DNA of 35,082 nt from Nitrososphaeria archaeon (GCA_021324715.1 JAJPIN010000076.1:1-35082), one strand, 5' to 3'. Counted from the stretch's first letter, positions 1-8,560 are shown. The notes: generated from the sequence alone by a model not told the origin. Numbers and translations: made by a program.

Positions 1-404
1 TCATAATAGTTTTTGAACCCATGATCTTTACTATTTTTAGAACCAGATATGGATGAATTTTCCAAAACATCGATTATCATTCGTGTAAGGGTATCAACTG
101 GGCTACTCAGTGAGATAAGGTCGTCTATCGGTGAATTTGAACTGTAATTACGACTCACAACTGAAATATTTGATTTGGTTCCTGACATGTTGGTTAATCC
201 AAGCGATTTCGTAGTATTCCCAAGTTCAACGAGACTAGTTGCATTATTAAAAATACCTTGATAGATTAGATTGGAATTTTGAGGGAAAAAGTTAATCGTA
301 ATTGATTCATATCTATACAAAAAAAATACAACCGAAATTATCGATATGGCAACTATTGACAACAGGAAAAGACTTCTGAATTTTGTGATTTGATTGAAAA
401 TCAT
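1..404 (-). CDS. Membrane-anchored extracytoplasmic protein, N-terminal part (runs off the window)
   Basis: An open frame reads without a stop from ATG at 404 to the window edge, about 134 codons, so only the N-terminus is present. After a short basic start (MIFNQITKFR) there is one hydrophobic segment at about residues 11-30, a signal anchor or uncleaved signal peptide. The rest is polar and rich in Asn, Ser and Thr with several N-x-S/T sequons, as expected for a surface protein. I do not recognise the family. It lies upstream of ilvD on the opposite side of a 39-base gap and shares its strand, but nothing links them functionally. The frame is convincing; the function is unknown. Confidence 0.6.
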   Translation of the reverse strand, partial: MIFNQITKFRSLFLLSIVAISIISVVFFLYRYESITINFFPQNSNLIYQGIFNNATSLVELGNTTKSLGLTNMSGTKSNISVVSRNYSSNSPIDDLISLSSPVDTLTRMIIDVLENSSISGSKNSKDHGFKNYY

Positions 405-443
405 GATCTCATATTCTACTTGCTTTAGCACATATCGATGAAA

Positions 444-2117
444 TTAGTTGAATTGGGGTATCGTTACAGCTCCCTCTGATGCAGATCTTGCGAGTAGCAT
501 ATATTTTGCTAGAACTCCTTCCTTGTACTTTGACTTTATTGGTTTCCATGCTTTTCTTCTTTTAGTAAGTTCAATGTGGCTAATATTCAAATCAATGTTT
601 CCTTTCTGAAGGTCAATACTGATTTTGTCTCCATTTTTTATTAAAGATATTGGTCCGCCAACCATTGCTTCAGGAGAAACATGACCAATCATAAATCCTC
701 TCGTTGCTCCAGAAAATCTTCCATCTGTTACCATGGCTACATCGCTTCCTAGACCTTGTCCCACTAACGCAGCGGTTACCGCCAACATCTCTCTCATTCC
801 TGGGCCTCCTTTAGGGCCCTCATATCTAATAACAACAACATCGCCCTTGTGTATTTTCTGCTCGGATATTGCATCAAAAGCGTTCTCTTCAGAATTGAAA
901 ACTTTTGCATTTCCTTCAAATTTCTTCTTTTGCAGTCCAGCAATTTTTATCACTGCACCTTCGGGGGCAAGCGTACCTTTTAGAATTTTTAGAGTTCCTT
1001 CGTGATGAAGAGGTTTATCGCACGAATATACTACAGGTTCAGAATTCATCAAAGATACATTCTCGAGATTTTGTTTCAGTGTTTTGCCAGTAACAGTCAA
1101 AGTACCAGAATTTAATAATCCTTTTTTTAGTAAATTTTTTAATATAATAGGTACGCCACCTACTCTATCTAAATCAACCATCACATACAGACCACCAGGT
1201 CTTGTATCTGCAATATGAGGTGTCGCTTTTCTAATTCGCTCAAAATCTTTTAGTTCCAGTTTTACGCCTATCTCTTTAGATATTGCAAGTAAATGAAGAA
1301 CGGCATTGGTCGAACCTCCTATTGCATTTGCGATGGCTATAGCATTTTCAAATGCTTCAAATGTAAGGATATCTCTTGGTCTGATATTATTCTCCAATAG
1401 ACTGATGATTTGCTTCCCTGTTTCATAGCATATTTTGTTTCTTCTTTCACTTAATGCAGGAGGTGATGCACTTCCCGGTAATGCCATACCAAGAGCTTCG
1501 CTGATGCATGCCATTGTATTTGCTGTATACATACCTCCGCATGAACCTGCCGATGGACATGCAACATCCTCCAAATTTTTTAGATCTTCCATCTTTATTT
1601 TTCCTGCTTCAAACGAGCCAACTGCTTCATAAACATCTTGTATGGTAACTTGTTTACCGTTCCATGTACCAGGCAATATAGTTCCTCCATATACAAATAT
1701 TGATGGCAGATTCAATCTGGCCATAGCCATAATTGTACCTGGTAAACTCTTGTCACAACCTGAAATCCCAACTAGCGCATCATATCCGTGTGCCCGCATC
1801 ATTATTTCGATTGAATCTGCAATAATTTCACGGCTTACAAGCGATGTCTTCATTCCCTCATGCCCCATCGCTATACCATCTGAGACAGATATTGCAGTAA
1901 ACTCTCTTGGAGTGCATCCAGAAGCCCTTACTCCTGCTTTTGAGTGCTGAGCCAAATCGCCTAAATGAATATTGCATGGCGTGGCTTCGTTGCACGTGGA
2001 AGACACTCCTACAATAGGTTTAGATAAATCGTCATCATTTAGACCCATTGCTTTGTACATGGCTCTATGGGGGGCCCTTGCGGGACCATCAACTACAGTT
2101 CTACTAATAAGCTCCAT
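444..2117 (-). CDS. ilvD: Dihydroxy-acid dehydratase
   Basis: Converts 2,3-dihydroxy-isovalerate and 2,3-dihydroxy-3-methylvalerate to the 2-oxo acids that precede valine, leucine and isoleucine; a cytoplasmic Fe-S enzyme of the IlvD/Edd family. The 557-residue length is normal for the family. Three cysteines sit where the cluster ligands are expected: C48 in CNEATPC, C121 in SGCDKS and C192 in PSAGSCGGMYTANTM. The C-terminal GRFSGATRGFMIGH motif of the family is also clear. ATG at 2117 gives the conserved N-terminus directly. Unlike ilvB, ilvH, leuA and leuB it stands alone, 17 kb from that operon and apart from ilvC as well. Identification is very secure. Confidence 0.97.
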   Translation of the reverse strand: MELISRTVVDGPARAPHRAMYKAMGLNDDDLSKPIVGVSSTCNEATPCNIHLGDLAQHSKAGVRASGCTPREFTAISVSDGIAMGHEGMKTSLVSREIIADSIEIMMRAHGYDALVGISGCDKSLPGTIMAMARLNLPSIFVYGGTILPGTWNGKQVTIQDVYEAVGSFEAGKIKMEDLKNLEDVACPSAGSCGGMYTANTMACISEALGMALPGSASPPALSERRNKICYETGKQIISLLENNIRPRDILTFEAFENAIAIANAIGGSTNAVLHLLAISKEIGVKLELKDFERIRKATPHIADTRPGGLYVMVDLDRVGGVPIILKNLLKKGLLNSGTLTVTGKTLKQNLENVSLMNSEPVVYSCDKPLHHEGTLKILKGTLAPEGAVIKIAGLQKKKFEGNAKVFNSEENAFDAISEQKIHKGDVVVIRYEGPKGGPGMREMLAVTAALVGQGLGSDVAMVTDGRFSGATRGFMIGHVSPEAMVGGPISLIKNGDKISIDLQKGNIDLNISHIELTKRRKAWKPIKSKYKEGVLAKYMLLARSASEGAVTIPQFN

Positions 2118-2189
2118 CAGTTTTCTATTGATTATAGCGTATTTTAATATAACATTAGTACTAAACTAAGGATAGATTGAGGAAAAAAA

Positions 2190-2378
2190 TTATTCCAAGA
2201 TTGCAAAAATCTTGATACCGTCAGTACCTTCTATTTTAAATAGCGTTTCACACATTCCACACTCAGCATTGCCATTGGCGATATCTATCGAAGAGATATC
2301 TTCGTTCTTATAATCGCATTTAGGACAAGTGAATGTGAATTTCATATTGAACTCATATACTTCAATCGTTTCAGTCAT
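2190..2378 (-). CDS. Small zinc-ribbon protein
   Basis: A 62-residue protein with one CPKC and one CGMC pair about 22 residues apart (C22/C25 and C42/C45 approximately), a classical zinc ribbon, followed by a short beta-rich C-terminus. A longer frame begins at 2435, but a TATA-like TTTTAAATAG lies 23-32 bases upstream of the ATG at 2378, inside that longer frame. I therefore prefer 2378 and a leaderless transcript. It is divergent from the HIT-family gene. The function is unknown; small ribbons like this may bind nucleic acid or a protein partner. What is seen is the fold signature only. Confidence 0.75.
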   Translation of the reverse strand: MTETIEVYEFNMKFTFTCPKCDYKNEDISSIDIANGNAECGMCETLFKIEGTDGIKIFAILE

Positions 2379-2400
2379 GTACACTAGAAAAAAATTTGAC

Positions 2401-2410
2401 CTATTTAAAA
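2401..2410 (-). promoter_or_regulatory. TATA box for the zinc-ribbon gene
   Basis: Reverse-strand TTTTAAATAG, centred about 27 bases upstream of the ATG at 2378. This spacing is typical of an archaeal leaderless promoter and it decides the start of that gene. Confidence 0.55.
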
Positions 2411-2437
2411 GTCTCGTAAATAAAGAACATAACAAAA

Positions 2438-2445
2438 ATATAAAT
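2438..2445 (+). promoter_or_regulatory. TATA box for the HIT-family gene
   Basis: ATATAAAT centred about 28 bases upstream of the TTG start at 2470, the spacing expected for a leaderless archaeal transcript. Together with the reverse box at 2401-2410 it forms a compact divergent promoter region. Confidence 0.5.
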
Positions 2446-2469
2446 CAGCAAGAAACTCGGATTTAATTA

Positions 2470-2916
2470 TTGAATTCAAATAATAAATGTATATTCTGCT
2501 CTATTATCAATAATGAATTAAAAGCAGTTAAAATCTACGAAGATTCATCCTATCTGGCATTTATGGATAAGTATCCAATTAATACCGGCCATGCTTTGGT
2601 ACTTCCAAGGAAACATCACCCAGATATTTTTACAATGGATGATTTGGAGATAGGCAAACTGTTTTCAACTGTTTCATTCCTCGCAAAAGGAATTGCAAAG
2701 GCATTAGACGCAAAGGGTCTAAATATTGGCCAAAACAACGGGAGGGCGGCAAATCAGATAGTGCCGCATGTTCATGTTCACATAATACCAAGATACAATT
2801 ACGATTCTCCAAATGGAAGATGGCCATCCAGAACTCTAATTTCAGACGAAGAACTTGACAAAATTGCCCACAAGATAAAGGCCTCTCTTTCCCTAAGTGG
2901 TATTAAAGTAAATTAG
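2470..2916 (+). CDS. HIT-family nucleotide hydrolase or transferase
   Basis: A 148-residue histidine-triad protein. The catalytic H-x-H-x-H is at residues 100-104 (HVHVH), following the family sequence NGRAANQIVPH, and H41 lies in the TGHALVLP strand. An N-terminal CIFC (residues 7-10) matches the zinc-binding pair of Hint/Fhit-type members. HIT enzymes cleave nucleoside phosphoramidates or dinucleoside polyphosphates; the substrate cannot be read from sequence. The start is TTG, supported by the TATA element upstream. Its stop lies 18 bases from the convergent end of the release-factor gene. Family assignment is secure, specificity is open. Confidence 0.92.
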   Translation: MNSNNKCIFCSIINNELKAVKIYEDSSYLAFMDKYPINTGHALVLPRKHHPDIFTMDDLEIGKLFSTVSFLAKGIAKALDAKGLNIGQNNGRAANQIVPHVHVHIIPRYNYDSPNGRWPSRTLISDEELDKIAHKIKASLSLSGIKVN

Positions 2917-2934
2917 AATCTACTGCTGCATTAA

Positions 2935-4212
2935 TTAATGTGTAGGCTTAAATCGTAAAAGTCCACCAATGCTTCCTAAGCTAACAAGTTGTGCACCTTC
3001 TTCTGTTTTTGAGGAAATTACTTCCATCTTGGTTCCACTACTAGTAGATAATTCGTCAAGGAGCTCGACAATATCTTTTTCTATAAAGTCTCTATCATCA
3101 CTTCCACATTTAGGACATGATTTTGATAACTCGTCTTGCTTTACGTTGATCAAATTGAATCTTTCGACGTACCTTTCCTGAATATTTCCACATTTATTGC
3201 ATTTGATCTCAATTTGCATATATGGTATTTCATCTGTAACAATCAATGTGTCTACAATTCCACTCTTCAACATTTTTAGAACATCATGGATCCCATATAC
3301 TGCTAATCCTTGATCTGAATAAACCTGGCTCATAAATTTCTTCACAAGTTTCTTTTCATCTAATAATCTGTACTCTGTTATTATTCCCTGTTCGTTTACT
3401 TTCTCCAGTATCTCTCTAATCCCTTCACTTCCAGAGTATGAATTATCAATTGTCGCAAGGACGCTATTTTGTAACCTATAGTCAAGATATTCTTCTTTCA
3501 AAAAGTTCTCCTTTGTAGGACCTGGTCCGCCCACAATTAATCCAGTTATCTTATGTTCATCAATAAAGATCTTTTGTGCGTGATCCGCAATCCTGTGAAA
3601 ATATTCGTTCAGCTCATTTTCCCGGAGTCTTTCAAATCGTCTTGCTGACTGTCCTCCCTGTCGGTGCTTTCCAGCAACTCCTGAAGTTAGTGTATCTATT
3701 ACTTCCCACCTATCCCCTGTAAGTATACCTAAGCCCGCTTCTTGACTATCTATCGCGAGAAGCCCTATAACTTTTTCATCTCTGAGCATATCCTTGATGT
3801 GATCTGTCCAAAAATGGTCATCGCACCTGTAAAGATTAATTTGAATTGGTTTTGGTGGCAGAACTGAATAAAGTTCTATCTTCTCATTTCCTATTCCCTT
3901 ATTGTTGGGAATGGCCCCACAAAAGATGGCAAGGCCATTTTCTGGTGTTTCTTTAAACAATTTGAGGTGCTCAACAGTCTTACTTAAGGCATCCTGGACA
4001 TGAGTTCTTGTTAAATCAGATTTGATATTTGATGCTGTTCCAGATTCATTTCTGAGTTGACCAATTATTTCAAAAATTGGCCTTCTGGGAGGTACATACA
4101 CAGTAACCAATTCCGTCCCATGGCCGGTAATGCTCGATAATTGATTTAGCATTTTGGTCAATTTATATCTCTTCACAGAATCCCACGTTTTCATGTGGGT
4201 GTCTTTACTCAT
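2935..4212 (-). CDS. prf1: Archaeal peptide chain release factor aRF1
   Basis: Recognises all three stop codons in the ribosomal A site and triggers peptide release. The NIKS stop-decoding motif is at residues 62-65 and the catalytic GGQ at 186-188, matching the positions in eukaryotic eRF1 (61-64 and 183-185). That match is why I start at the ATG at 4212 (425 residues) and not at an in-frame TTG at 4245 that would add 11 residues. The C-terminal domain carries two CxxC pairs (CNKCG and CPKCG), the zinc site common in archaeal aRF1. It is divergent from the HTH-CBS regulator and convergent with the HIT gene. Identification is very secure; the start is likely. Confidence 0.96.
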   Translation of the reverse strand: MSKDTHMKTWDSVKRYKLTKMLNQLSSITGHGTELVTVYVPPRRPIFEIIGQLRNESGTASNIKSDLTRTHVQDALSKTVEHLKLFKETPENGLAIFCGAIPNNKGIGNEKIELYSVLPPKPIQINLYRCDDHFWTDHIKDMLRDEKVIGLLAIDSQEAGLGILTGDRWEVIDTLTSGVAGKHRQGGQSARRFERLRENELNEYFHRIADHAQKIFIDEHKITGLIVGGPGPTKENFLKEEYLDYRLQNSVLATIDNSYSGSEGIREILEKVNEQGIITEYRLLDEKKLVKKFMSQVYSDQGLAVYGIHDVLKMLKSGIVDTLIVTDEIPYMQIEIKCNKCGNIQERYVERFNLINVKQDELSKSCPKCGSDDRDFIEKDIVELLDELSTSSGTKMEVISSKTEEGAQLVSLGSIGGLLRFKPTH

Positions 4213-4340
4213 TCCTGATATTATGACCTCATTAAATTTATGCAATATAAGGTTAAGGCTATCATTTTTGATATTCTATTGTCTTAATTATCTTCCGTAC
4301 CTTAATATAAAAATACGATATCAGAATAAGTAATTAGCAG

Positions 4341-4898
4341 ATGCTTCCTAGAATTGATTACATAAAGCAGGGAAGGATAAAACTTGGGTTGACTCAGCGT
4401 GAACTGGCATCTTTATCCGGTATTAGCACATCCATGATAAACCAAATTGAATCTGGAAGATGTAAGCCCAGCTATGATACGGCCAGAAAAATATTCGAAG
4501 TACTAAGTTCCCAAGAAGGTAAAACCTCATTGAAGGCCGCAGACATATGTAGTCATCAGATGATTTCAGTACAAAAGGATGAAAAATTGGAAGTCGCAAT
4601 AGAAAAGATGATGAAGAATTCAATTAGTCAAATCCCGGTTTTTGACGGCTCTAAAATTGTAGGACTCGTAAGTGAAGATGTCCTTGCTAGAAAGGTACTT
4701 GAAAGTGATGATAAAAAAAATATTCATCAAGTTCCTATTCTACAGATAATGGAACCTCCTCCACCAATAGTTGATATTGCAACACCTGCCAAGGCACTAA
4801 TCCCGCTTGTAAGATTCGCAAAGTGCGTTCTTGTAAGTCGCAAAGGGGAAGTCACAGGCATAATAACCATTAGTGACACTCTAAAAATGGCAGAATGA
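4341..4898 (+). CDS. HTH (XRE-type) transcription regulator with tandem CBS domains
   Basis: A 185-residue fusion. Residues about 8-55 form a Cro/XRE helix-turn-helix (LTQRELASLSGIS, then NQIESGRCKPS). Residues about 68-180 form two CBS repeats, the first containing SQIPVFDGSKIVGLVSEDVL and the second ending GEVTGIITISDTLK. CBS pairs usually bind adenine nucleotides or S-adenosylmethionine, so this is probably a DNA-binding protein gated by a small adenosyl ligand; the ligand is not evident. ATG at 4341 has a TATA-like TTAATATAAAAATA about 33 bases upstream. HTH-CBS fusions of this type are common in archaea. Targets cannot be deduced; its divergent neighbour is aRF1. Confidence 0.9.
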   Translation: MLPRIDYIKQGRIKLGLTQRELASLSGISTSMINQIESGRCKPSYDTARKIFEVLSSQEGKTSLKAADICSHQMISVQKDEKLEVAIEKMMKNSISQIPVFDGSKIVGLVSEDVLARKVLESDDKKNIHQVPILQIMEPPPPIVDIATPAKALIPLVRFAKCVLVSRKGEVTGIITISDTLKMAE

Positions 4899-4903
4899 TC
4901 CTA

Positions 4904-5032
4904 CTAATCCCTCAACTTTTCCAAGCCAACGCAGCAATCTGCATTCTTTAAACAGTTATGGCAAATATTTATAGAACTTGTAGCTGGCAATATGTCTTCG
5001 CATAACGCGCACTTTTTTTGAAACGCATTCAA
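4904..5032 (-). CDS. 42-residue zinc-ribbon microprotein (candidate)
   Basis: A short frame starting at TTG (5032) that reads LNAFQKKCALCEDILP and then NICHNCLKNADCC. The CxxC...CxxC spacing (C8/C11 and C24/C27) fits a treble-clef or zinc-ribbon knuckle, and two further cysteines follow at 33-34. A reverse-strand TATA-like element at 5056-5066 lies at the right distance for a leaderless start. A stop codon sits just upstream of the TTG, so no longer version exists. The frame ends six bases past the HTH-CBS stop, with the two genes convergent. Coding is plausible but rests only on motif and promoter spacing. Confidence 0.5.
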   Translation of the reverse strand: MNAFQKKCALCEDILPATSSINICHNCLKNADCCVGLEKLRD

Positions 5033-5055
5033 GGTAGATATGATATTTCATTGTA

Positions 5056-5066
5056 TGATATATATT
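5056..5066 (-). promoter_or_regulatory. TATA box for the 42-residue microprotein
   Basis: Reverse-strand TATATATC-type element centred about 29 bases upstream of the TTG at 5032. It supports a leaderless transcript of the small cysteine-rich frame. Confidence 0.4.
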
Positions 5067-5142
5067 TTCAAGCGTTGTTGTAATATGAAAGTGAAGTCAT
5101 TCCTTCAACATATAAAGGAATTTGAGTTCGGTTGCTAAATTC

Positions 5143-5277
5143 TCAGAATGGCCTACGCTTTTTTTTCGTGTCATTAGCTATCCATTTTGTCACCAATATT
5201 AATCCGAATATCGGAAAGCTGCTGATAAACAAATATGGAAACATGGCAAGGAAGACTGATGGATGAAATAATTCCAT
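5143..5277 (-). CDS. 44-residue single-membrane-helix microprotein (candidate)
   Basis: A short frame of 44 residues beginning MELFHPSVFLAMFP. It is almost wholly hydrophobic to about residue 31 and ends with a basic tail (DTKKKRRPF), so the tail should stay in the cytoplasm by the positive-inside rule. An in-frame ATG at 5292 would add five residues, but the reverse-strand AAATATATTA at 5301-5310 is about 28 bases upstream of the ATG at 5277, favouring the shorter form. It sits in an otherwise gene-free stretch. No family is recognised. Evidence is compositional and positional only. Confidence 0.42.
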   Translation of the reverse strand: MELFHPSVFLAMFPYLFISSFPIFGLILVTKWIANDTKKKRRPF

Positions 5278-5414
5278 TATAAGTACAATCATTTGCGGTA
5301 TAATATATTTCTGTAGACTCAAAAATTATAATCTAGTGCCAGTAATGACTATGGCAATTCACTACCGCATCAAGTAGGCTATAATACTAAAGTTCTGGAT
5401 TAGTAAAATTGCAT

Positions 5415-6119
5415 TTATTTGGATACATATTGGTCTGAATCTATTGTCAAAGAATAGTTTTTGATTTTAGAAGATTGCAATTTATCATCCATAACTATCG
5501 TAAAACTTGCTACACTGCGTGAAGTCATATTGCTAGGTTCAGCAATTGCGCTAGACAAACCAATTATTTTACCTTTGTCGTCAAAAAAAGATGCAATTGC
5601 AAGAACGTTGGTTGCCGCTTCGCCACCATTATTAAAAATTCTTCCACTAACATAATAATATCCAAATAAATCAGGTCTAGATTTTGAAGATGATATTAGG
5701 ATACTTTCTGGTTTTTGATTTCCAATTTTACTTGTTAAATTGAGGACATAGTCAGAAAATAGTTTTGATTTATCTTTATCGAGAAAAATTATTTCGAAGG
5801 GCGAAACCTGGCCGGGGTTTATGGACCTTATGGAGGCTATCCCACTTGCATTACCTATGTATTTCCCATGTATATCATAAAAAGTTGCATATATCGCGAC
5901 GTCCTTCTGTGGTTCATTTGAAATATTCTTTATTTGACCAAATAAATGAACCAATCCACTTTGATCAAATATAGTATTAGTTTGCATTACCTTGAAATTC
6001 TCGAGAGAGTAGATCGGATTATTAGTAAATAATATCAATATTCCAGAAAAAATCAGTACTGCTTTTGGGAATGATATATTAGAAAAAAAAGTTACAAATT
6101 CTCTAAAATATTTTATCAT
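5415..6119 (-). CDS. Secreted or membrane-anchored protein with two FxLYD-like beta domains
   Basis: 234 residues. A hydrophobic segment at about 16-33 (AVLIFSGILILFTN) is a signal peptide or anchor. Two similar extracytoplasmic domains follow: about 48-125 (HLFGQIKNISNEPQKDVAIYATFYD, through NPGQVSPFEI) and about 147-228 (VSGRIFNNGGEAATNVLAIASFFDD, through SVASFTIVMDD). The pattern G-x-I-x-N-x4-x3-V-x-I-x-A-x-F-x-D is that of FxLYD-type immunoglobulin-like domains found in many archaeal surface proteins. The two copies look like an internal duplication. The function is unknown. Its neighbour on the same strand (6233-6658) is also membrane-anchored, so both may belong to the cell surface. Confidence 0.8.
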   Translation of the reverse strand: MIKYFREFVTFFSNISFPKAVLIFSGILILFTNNPIYSLENFKVMQTNTIFDQSGLVHLFGQIKNISNEPQKDVAIYATFYDIHGKYIGNASGIASIRSINPGQVSPFEIIFLDKDKSKLFSDYVLNLTSKIGNQKPESILISSSKSRPDLFGYYYVSGRIFNNGGEAATNVLAIASFFDDKGKIIGLSSAIAEPSNMTSRSVASFTIVMDDKLQSSKIKNYSLTIDSDQYVSK

Positions 6120-6232
6120 GATAGAAGATCTTCAGTCTATTTGTAGCAATTGCAATATATTTTTGTTTCAGACGGTATCTCCTTTGATTAATGATTCTTA
6201 AATAGAAATTCTTCATAAATTTTTTCGTATGC

Positions 6233-6658
6233 TTAGGCAAGAGATAAATTGTCTATTGAGAGTTGATCTTCAGTTCTATTTCCAGTAAGCAAATATTTCT
6301 TGAAATGATCATAGCTAGCCGCTTCAGATTCTATCGATCTTATAAACGAATCCTTAATATTTTCATAGCCATTTGGAACAGTCAAATTTCTTGCTTCGTT
6401 TTCGAGCTTTGCGAAATGTGGTAAATATTTATCAGTTATAGTAACCATTGTCAAATTGTCGAGTTTTTTCATGTTCCATTTTCCAACTTCTTCCTGATAT
6501 TGTTTTGTCAGGTCTTGCGATTTTGATACCAAGACGTTAAATGATTCGCTGAAAATTTGCATATTACTTTTAAAAGGACTAAAAAATATTACCAAAGATA
6601 AAGATATAATTACCACAGCCGATATCATTATTCCAAGGAGTATTTTCTTCAATTTCAA
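6233..6658 (-). CDS. Membrane-anchored helical protein of unknown function
   Basis: 141 residues. A basic start (MKLKK) and one long hydrophobic helix at about 6-29 indicate an N-terminal signal anchor. The remainder is predicted mostly helical, with a charged amphipathic run (SKSQDLTKQYQEEVGKWNMK) and Asn-Leu-Thr sequons, so it probably lies outside the membrane. The layout resembles small helical-bundle sensor or binding domains, but no signature residues allow a family call. It ends 113 bases upstream of the FxLYD protein in the same direction. Coding status is convincing from length and composition. Confidence 0.65.
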   Translation of the reverse strand: MKLKKILLGIMISAVVIISLSLVIFFSPFKSNMQIFSESFNVLVSKSQDLTKQYQEEVGKWNMKKLDNLTMVTITDKYLPHFAKLENEARNLTVPNGYENIKDSFIRSIESEAASYDHFKKYLLTGNRTEDQLSIDNLSLA

Positions 6659-6781
6659 ATATAATTTAAGACATGTTTTAAATATTTAACAGTTTATAAA
6701 ATCATAACCACCATTATTTGAATAAAATAAAACAACATAATTTCATTGCTAAAGTTACTATTTGGTCAACAAAAAATATAA

Positions 6782-8188
6782 TCACTTTTCATCGAATTCA
6801 ACAATTTCCTTCTTCTTCCATGATGTATATGTGCTATGATCTGTAAGTTCAACATTATATAAATCAAAAATCTTGCTTCTCAACTCATCCGCATCCTCAT
6901 ACTTCTTCTCAGCCCTTAACTTATTTCTTTGGTAAATCATTTTTTCGATCTGAGTTTTTATATTAGTGTCAACCTCACCAATCTTGACACCTATAATATT
7001 CATCATGGTACTCAATATAGGTAGGACTCTATTTGACATTGTACTTGTTAATTCTTCAGATGAGCTAATACTGTTTATATACGACACTAATTCCATGAAT
7101 GTACCTAGTGCTCCGGGAGTATTGAGGTTATTATCTAAGAATGACGTAAAAATATCTAGATAATTATGACATTTATTTTCAAATTGGTCGTTTTCCCCAG
7201 ATACATTTTTCGTAGTTCTCAGTTCGAATACACAATGCTCAATCTGTCTCCATTTTTGCAATGATTCATTTAAAATTTCATCATTGTAATCTATCGGTTT
7301 TGAATACTGAGAAGATATTAGGTACAGCCTAAGTACATTAGATCCCCATTTTTTAAGGGCATTTTTCAGTAGGATCATATTTTTGAGAGATTTTGACATC
7401 TTCTCAGAATTAATTGTAATCATACCCACATGCATCCAAATTTTTGCAAGTTTCTTTTCATTAATAACTTCGGATTGAGCTATTTCATTTTCATGATGCG
7501 GAAATATTAGGTCTGTACCACCACCATGAATCTCTATTTCGTTACCAAGTATCTTGGATACCATAGCAGAACACTCTATATGCCAACCCGGCCTACCTAC
7601 TCCCCAAGGACTTTCCCAAGATGGATTATCAGAAGAAAACTTCCACAGAGCAAAGTCTAGTGGATCCTCTTTCAAGGCATCTGTTTCAATTCTTGAACCA
7701 GCTTCAAGTTCATCTATTTGTTTCTTTGAAAGTTTACCATAGTGAGGAAATGCCCTCACTCTATAGTAGATGCCATTTAATGTACTATAAGTATGATTTT
7801 TTTCCTTCAGTATTTTAATCGCTGTTATTATATCATTAATGTGTTCAGTTGCTTTTGGATAAAAATCTGCTTTCAAGACATTTAATTTAGTAAAATCTTC
7901 AAAATAACTCATAATATACATGGAAGAAATTTCTTCAGCTGTCTTCCCTTCTAATTTCGCCTTGTTTATTATTTTATCATCAACATCGGTAAAGTTCTGT
8001 ACATAAATTAAATCATACCCCTTGTATGTTAAATATCGTCTTAAAACATCAAATACTACTATAGTTCGTGCATGGCCGATATGACAGTCGTCATATACTG
8101 TGATACCGCAGACGTAAATTCTAATCTTGTCGTTGCTTTTAGTACCAATCTCTTCAAGAGTATCAGTAAGTTTGTTAAAAATTTTCAA
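6782..8188 (-). CDS. cysS: Cysteinyl-tRNA synthetase
   Basis: Charges tRNA-Cys in the cytoplasm. Class I signatures are present: HIGH at residues 36-39 preceded by the zinc-ligand cysteine C27 (YVCGITVYDDC), the ECSAM and HHENE segments, and the KMSKS loop (KMSKSLKNM). The 468-residue length is typical and includes the helical C-terminal anticodon-binding part (RNKLRAEKKYEDADELRSKI). The start gives the family N-terminus directly; an AT-rich TTTATAATAAATC box about 36 bases upstream is a likely promoter. Presence of CysRS means the organism does not rely solely on the SepRS/SepCysS route. Very secure. Confidence 0.97.
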   Translation of the reverse strand: MKIFNKLTDTLEEIGTKSNDKIRIYVCGITVYDDCHIGHARTIVVFDVLRRYLTYKGYDLIYVQNFTDVDDKIINKAKLEGKTAEEISSMYIMSYFEDFTKLNVLKADFYPKATEHINDIITAIKILKEKNHTYSTLNGIYYRVRAFPHYGKLSKKQIDELEAGSRIETDALKEDPLDFALWKFSSDNPSWESPWGVGRPGWHIECSAMVSKILGNEIEIHGGGTDLIFPHHENEIAQSEVINEKKLAKIWMHVGMITINSEKMSKSLKNMILLKNALKKWGSNVLRLYLISSQYSKPIDYNDEILNESLQKWRQIEHCVFELRTTKNVSGENDQFENKCHNYLDIFTSFLDNNLNTPGALGTFMELVSYINSISSSEELTSTMSNRVLPILSTMMNIIGVKIGEVDTNIKTQIEKMIYQRNKLRAEKKYEDADELRSKIFDLYNVELTDHSTYTSWKKKEIVEFDEK

Positions 8189-8230
8189 AATAGAACTATA
8201 TCAATTTATGAAGAGTGATTTATTATAAAT

Positions 8231-8536
8231 TCAAACATCTATGTAAATATCTTTTCCCTTTAAATCGATTTTATACGTTTTTAATTTTACCCCCTCAAGA
8301 TAATCCAGTAATTCGCCTGTACGTATATTATAGTGCCATGAATGTAAGGGACATTCCACCACCTCTCCATCTACTTTGCCTGGGGCTAGTGAGCCATCTT
8401 GATGTCTACATAAGGCTTCTATAGCATAAAATTTTTCTTTTGTTCGAAAAATAGCGATTCTGGTCCCACTTAAATTTACTTCCTTTCCAGTTTTCTTGTC
8501 GAACTCCTCAATACTTCCCGCACGAACCCAAGTCAT
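8231..8536 (-). CDS. Rieske-type [2Fe-2S] ferredoxin
   Basis: 101 residues, a stand-alone Rieske domain. The cluster ligands are C43-x-H45 (LCRHQDG) and C62-x2-H65 (ECPLHSWHYN). There is no transmembrane helix and no twin-arginine leader, so this is a soluble electron carrier of the kind that feeds oxygenases or reductases, not the membrane Rieske of complex III. A reverse-strand TATTTTATAA lies about 29 bases upstream of its ATG. The redox partner is not encoded nearby: flanking genes are cysS and S-adenosylhomocysteine hydrolase. Family is secure, partner unknown. Confidence 0.93.
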   Translation of the reverse strand: MTWVRAGSIEEFDKKTGKEVNLSGTRIAIFRTKEKFYAIEALCRHQDGSLAPGKVDGEVVECPLHSWHYNIRTGELLDYLEGVKLKTYKIDLKGKDIYIDV

Positions 8537-8560
8537 GACTAGTTTTAAAGTTTCAATCTC

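Noticed and set aside
733..2169. Forward open frames of 60-100 codons inside ilvD
   Set aside because: They are antisense shadows of a secure gene, with no motifs or promoters of their own.
2929..2940. Perfect palindrome CATTAATTAATG at the end of the release-factor gene
   Set aside because: Low-complexity AT sequence that includes the aRF1 stop codon; expected by chance.
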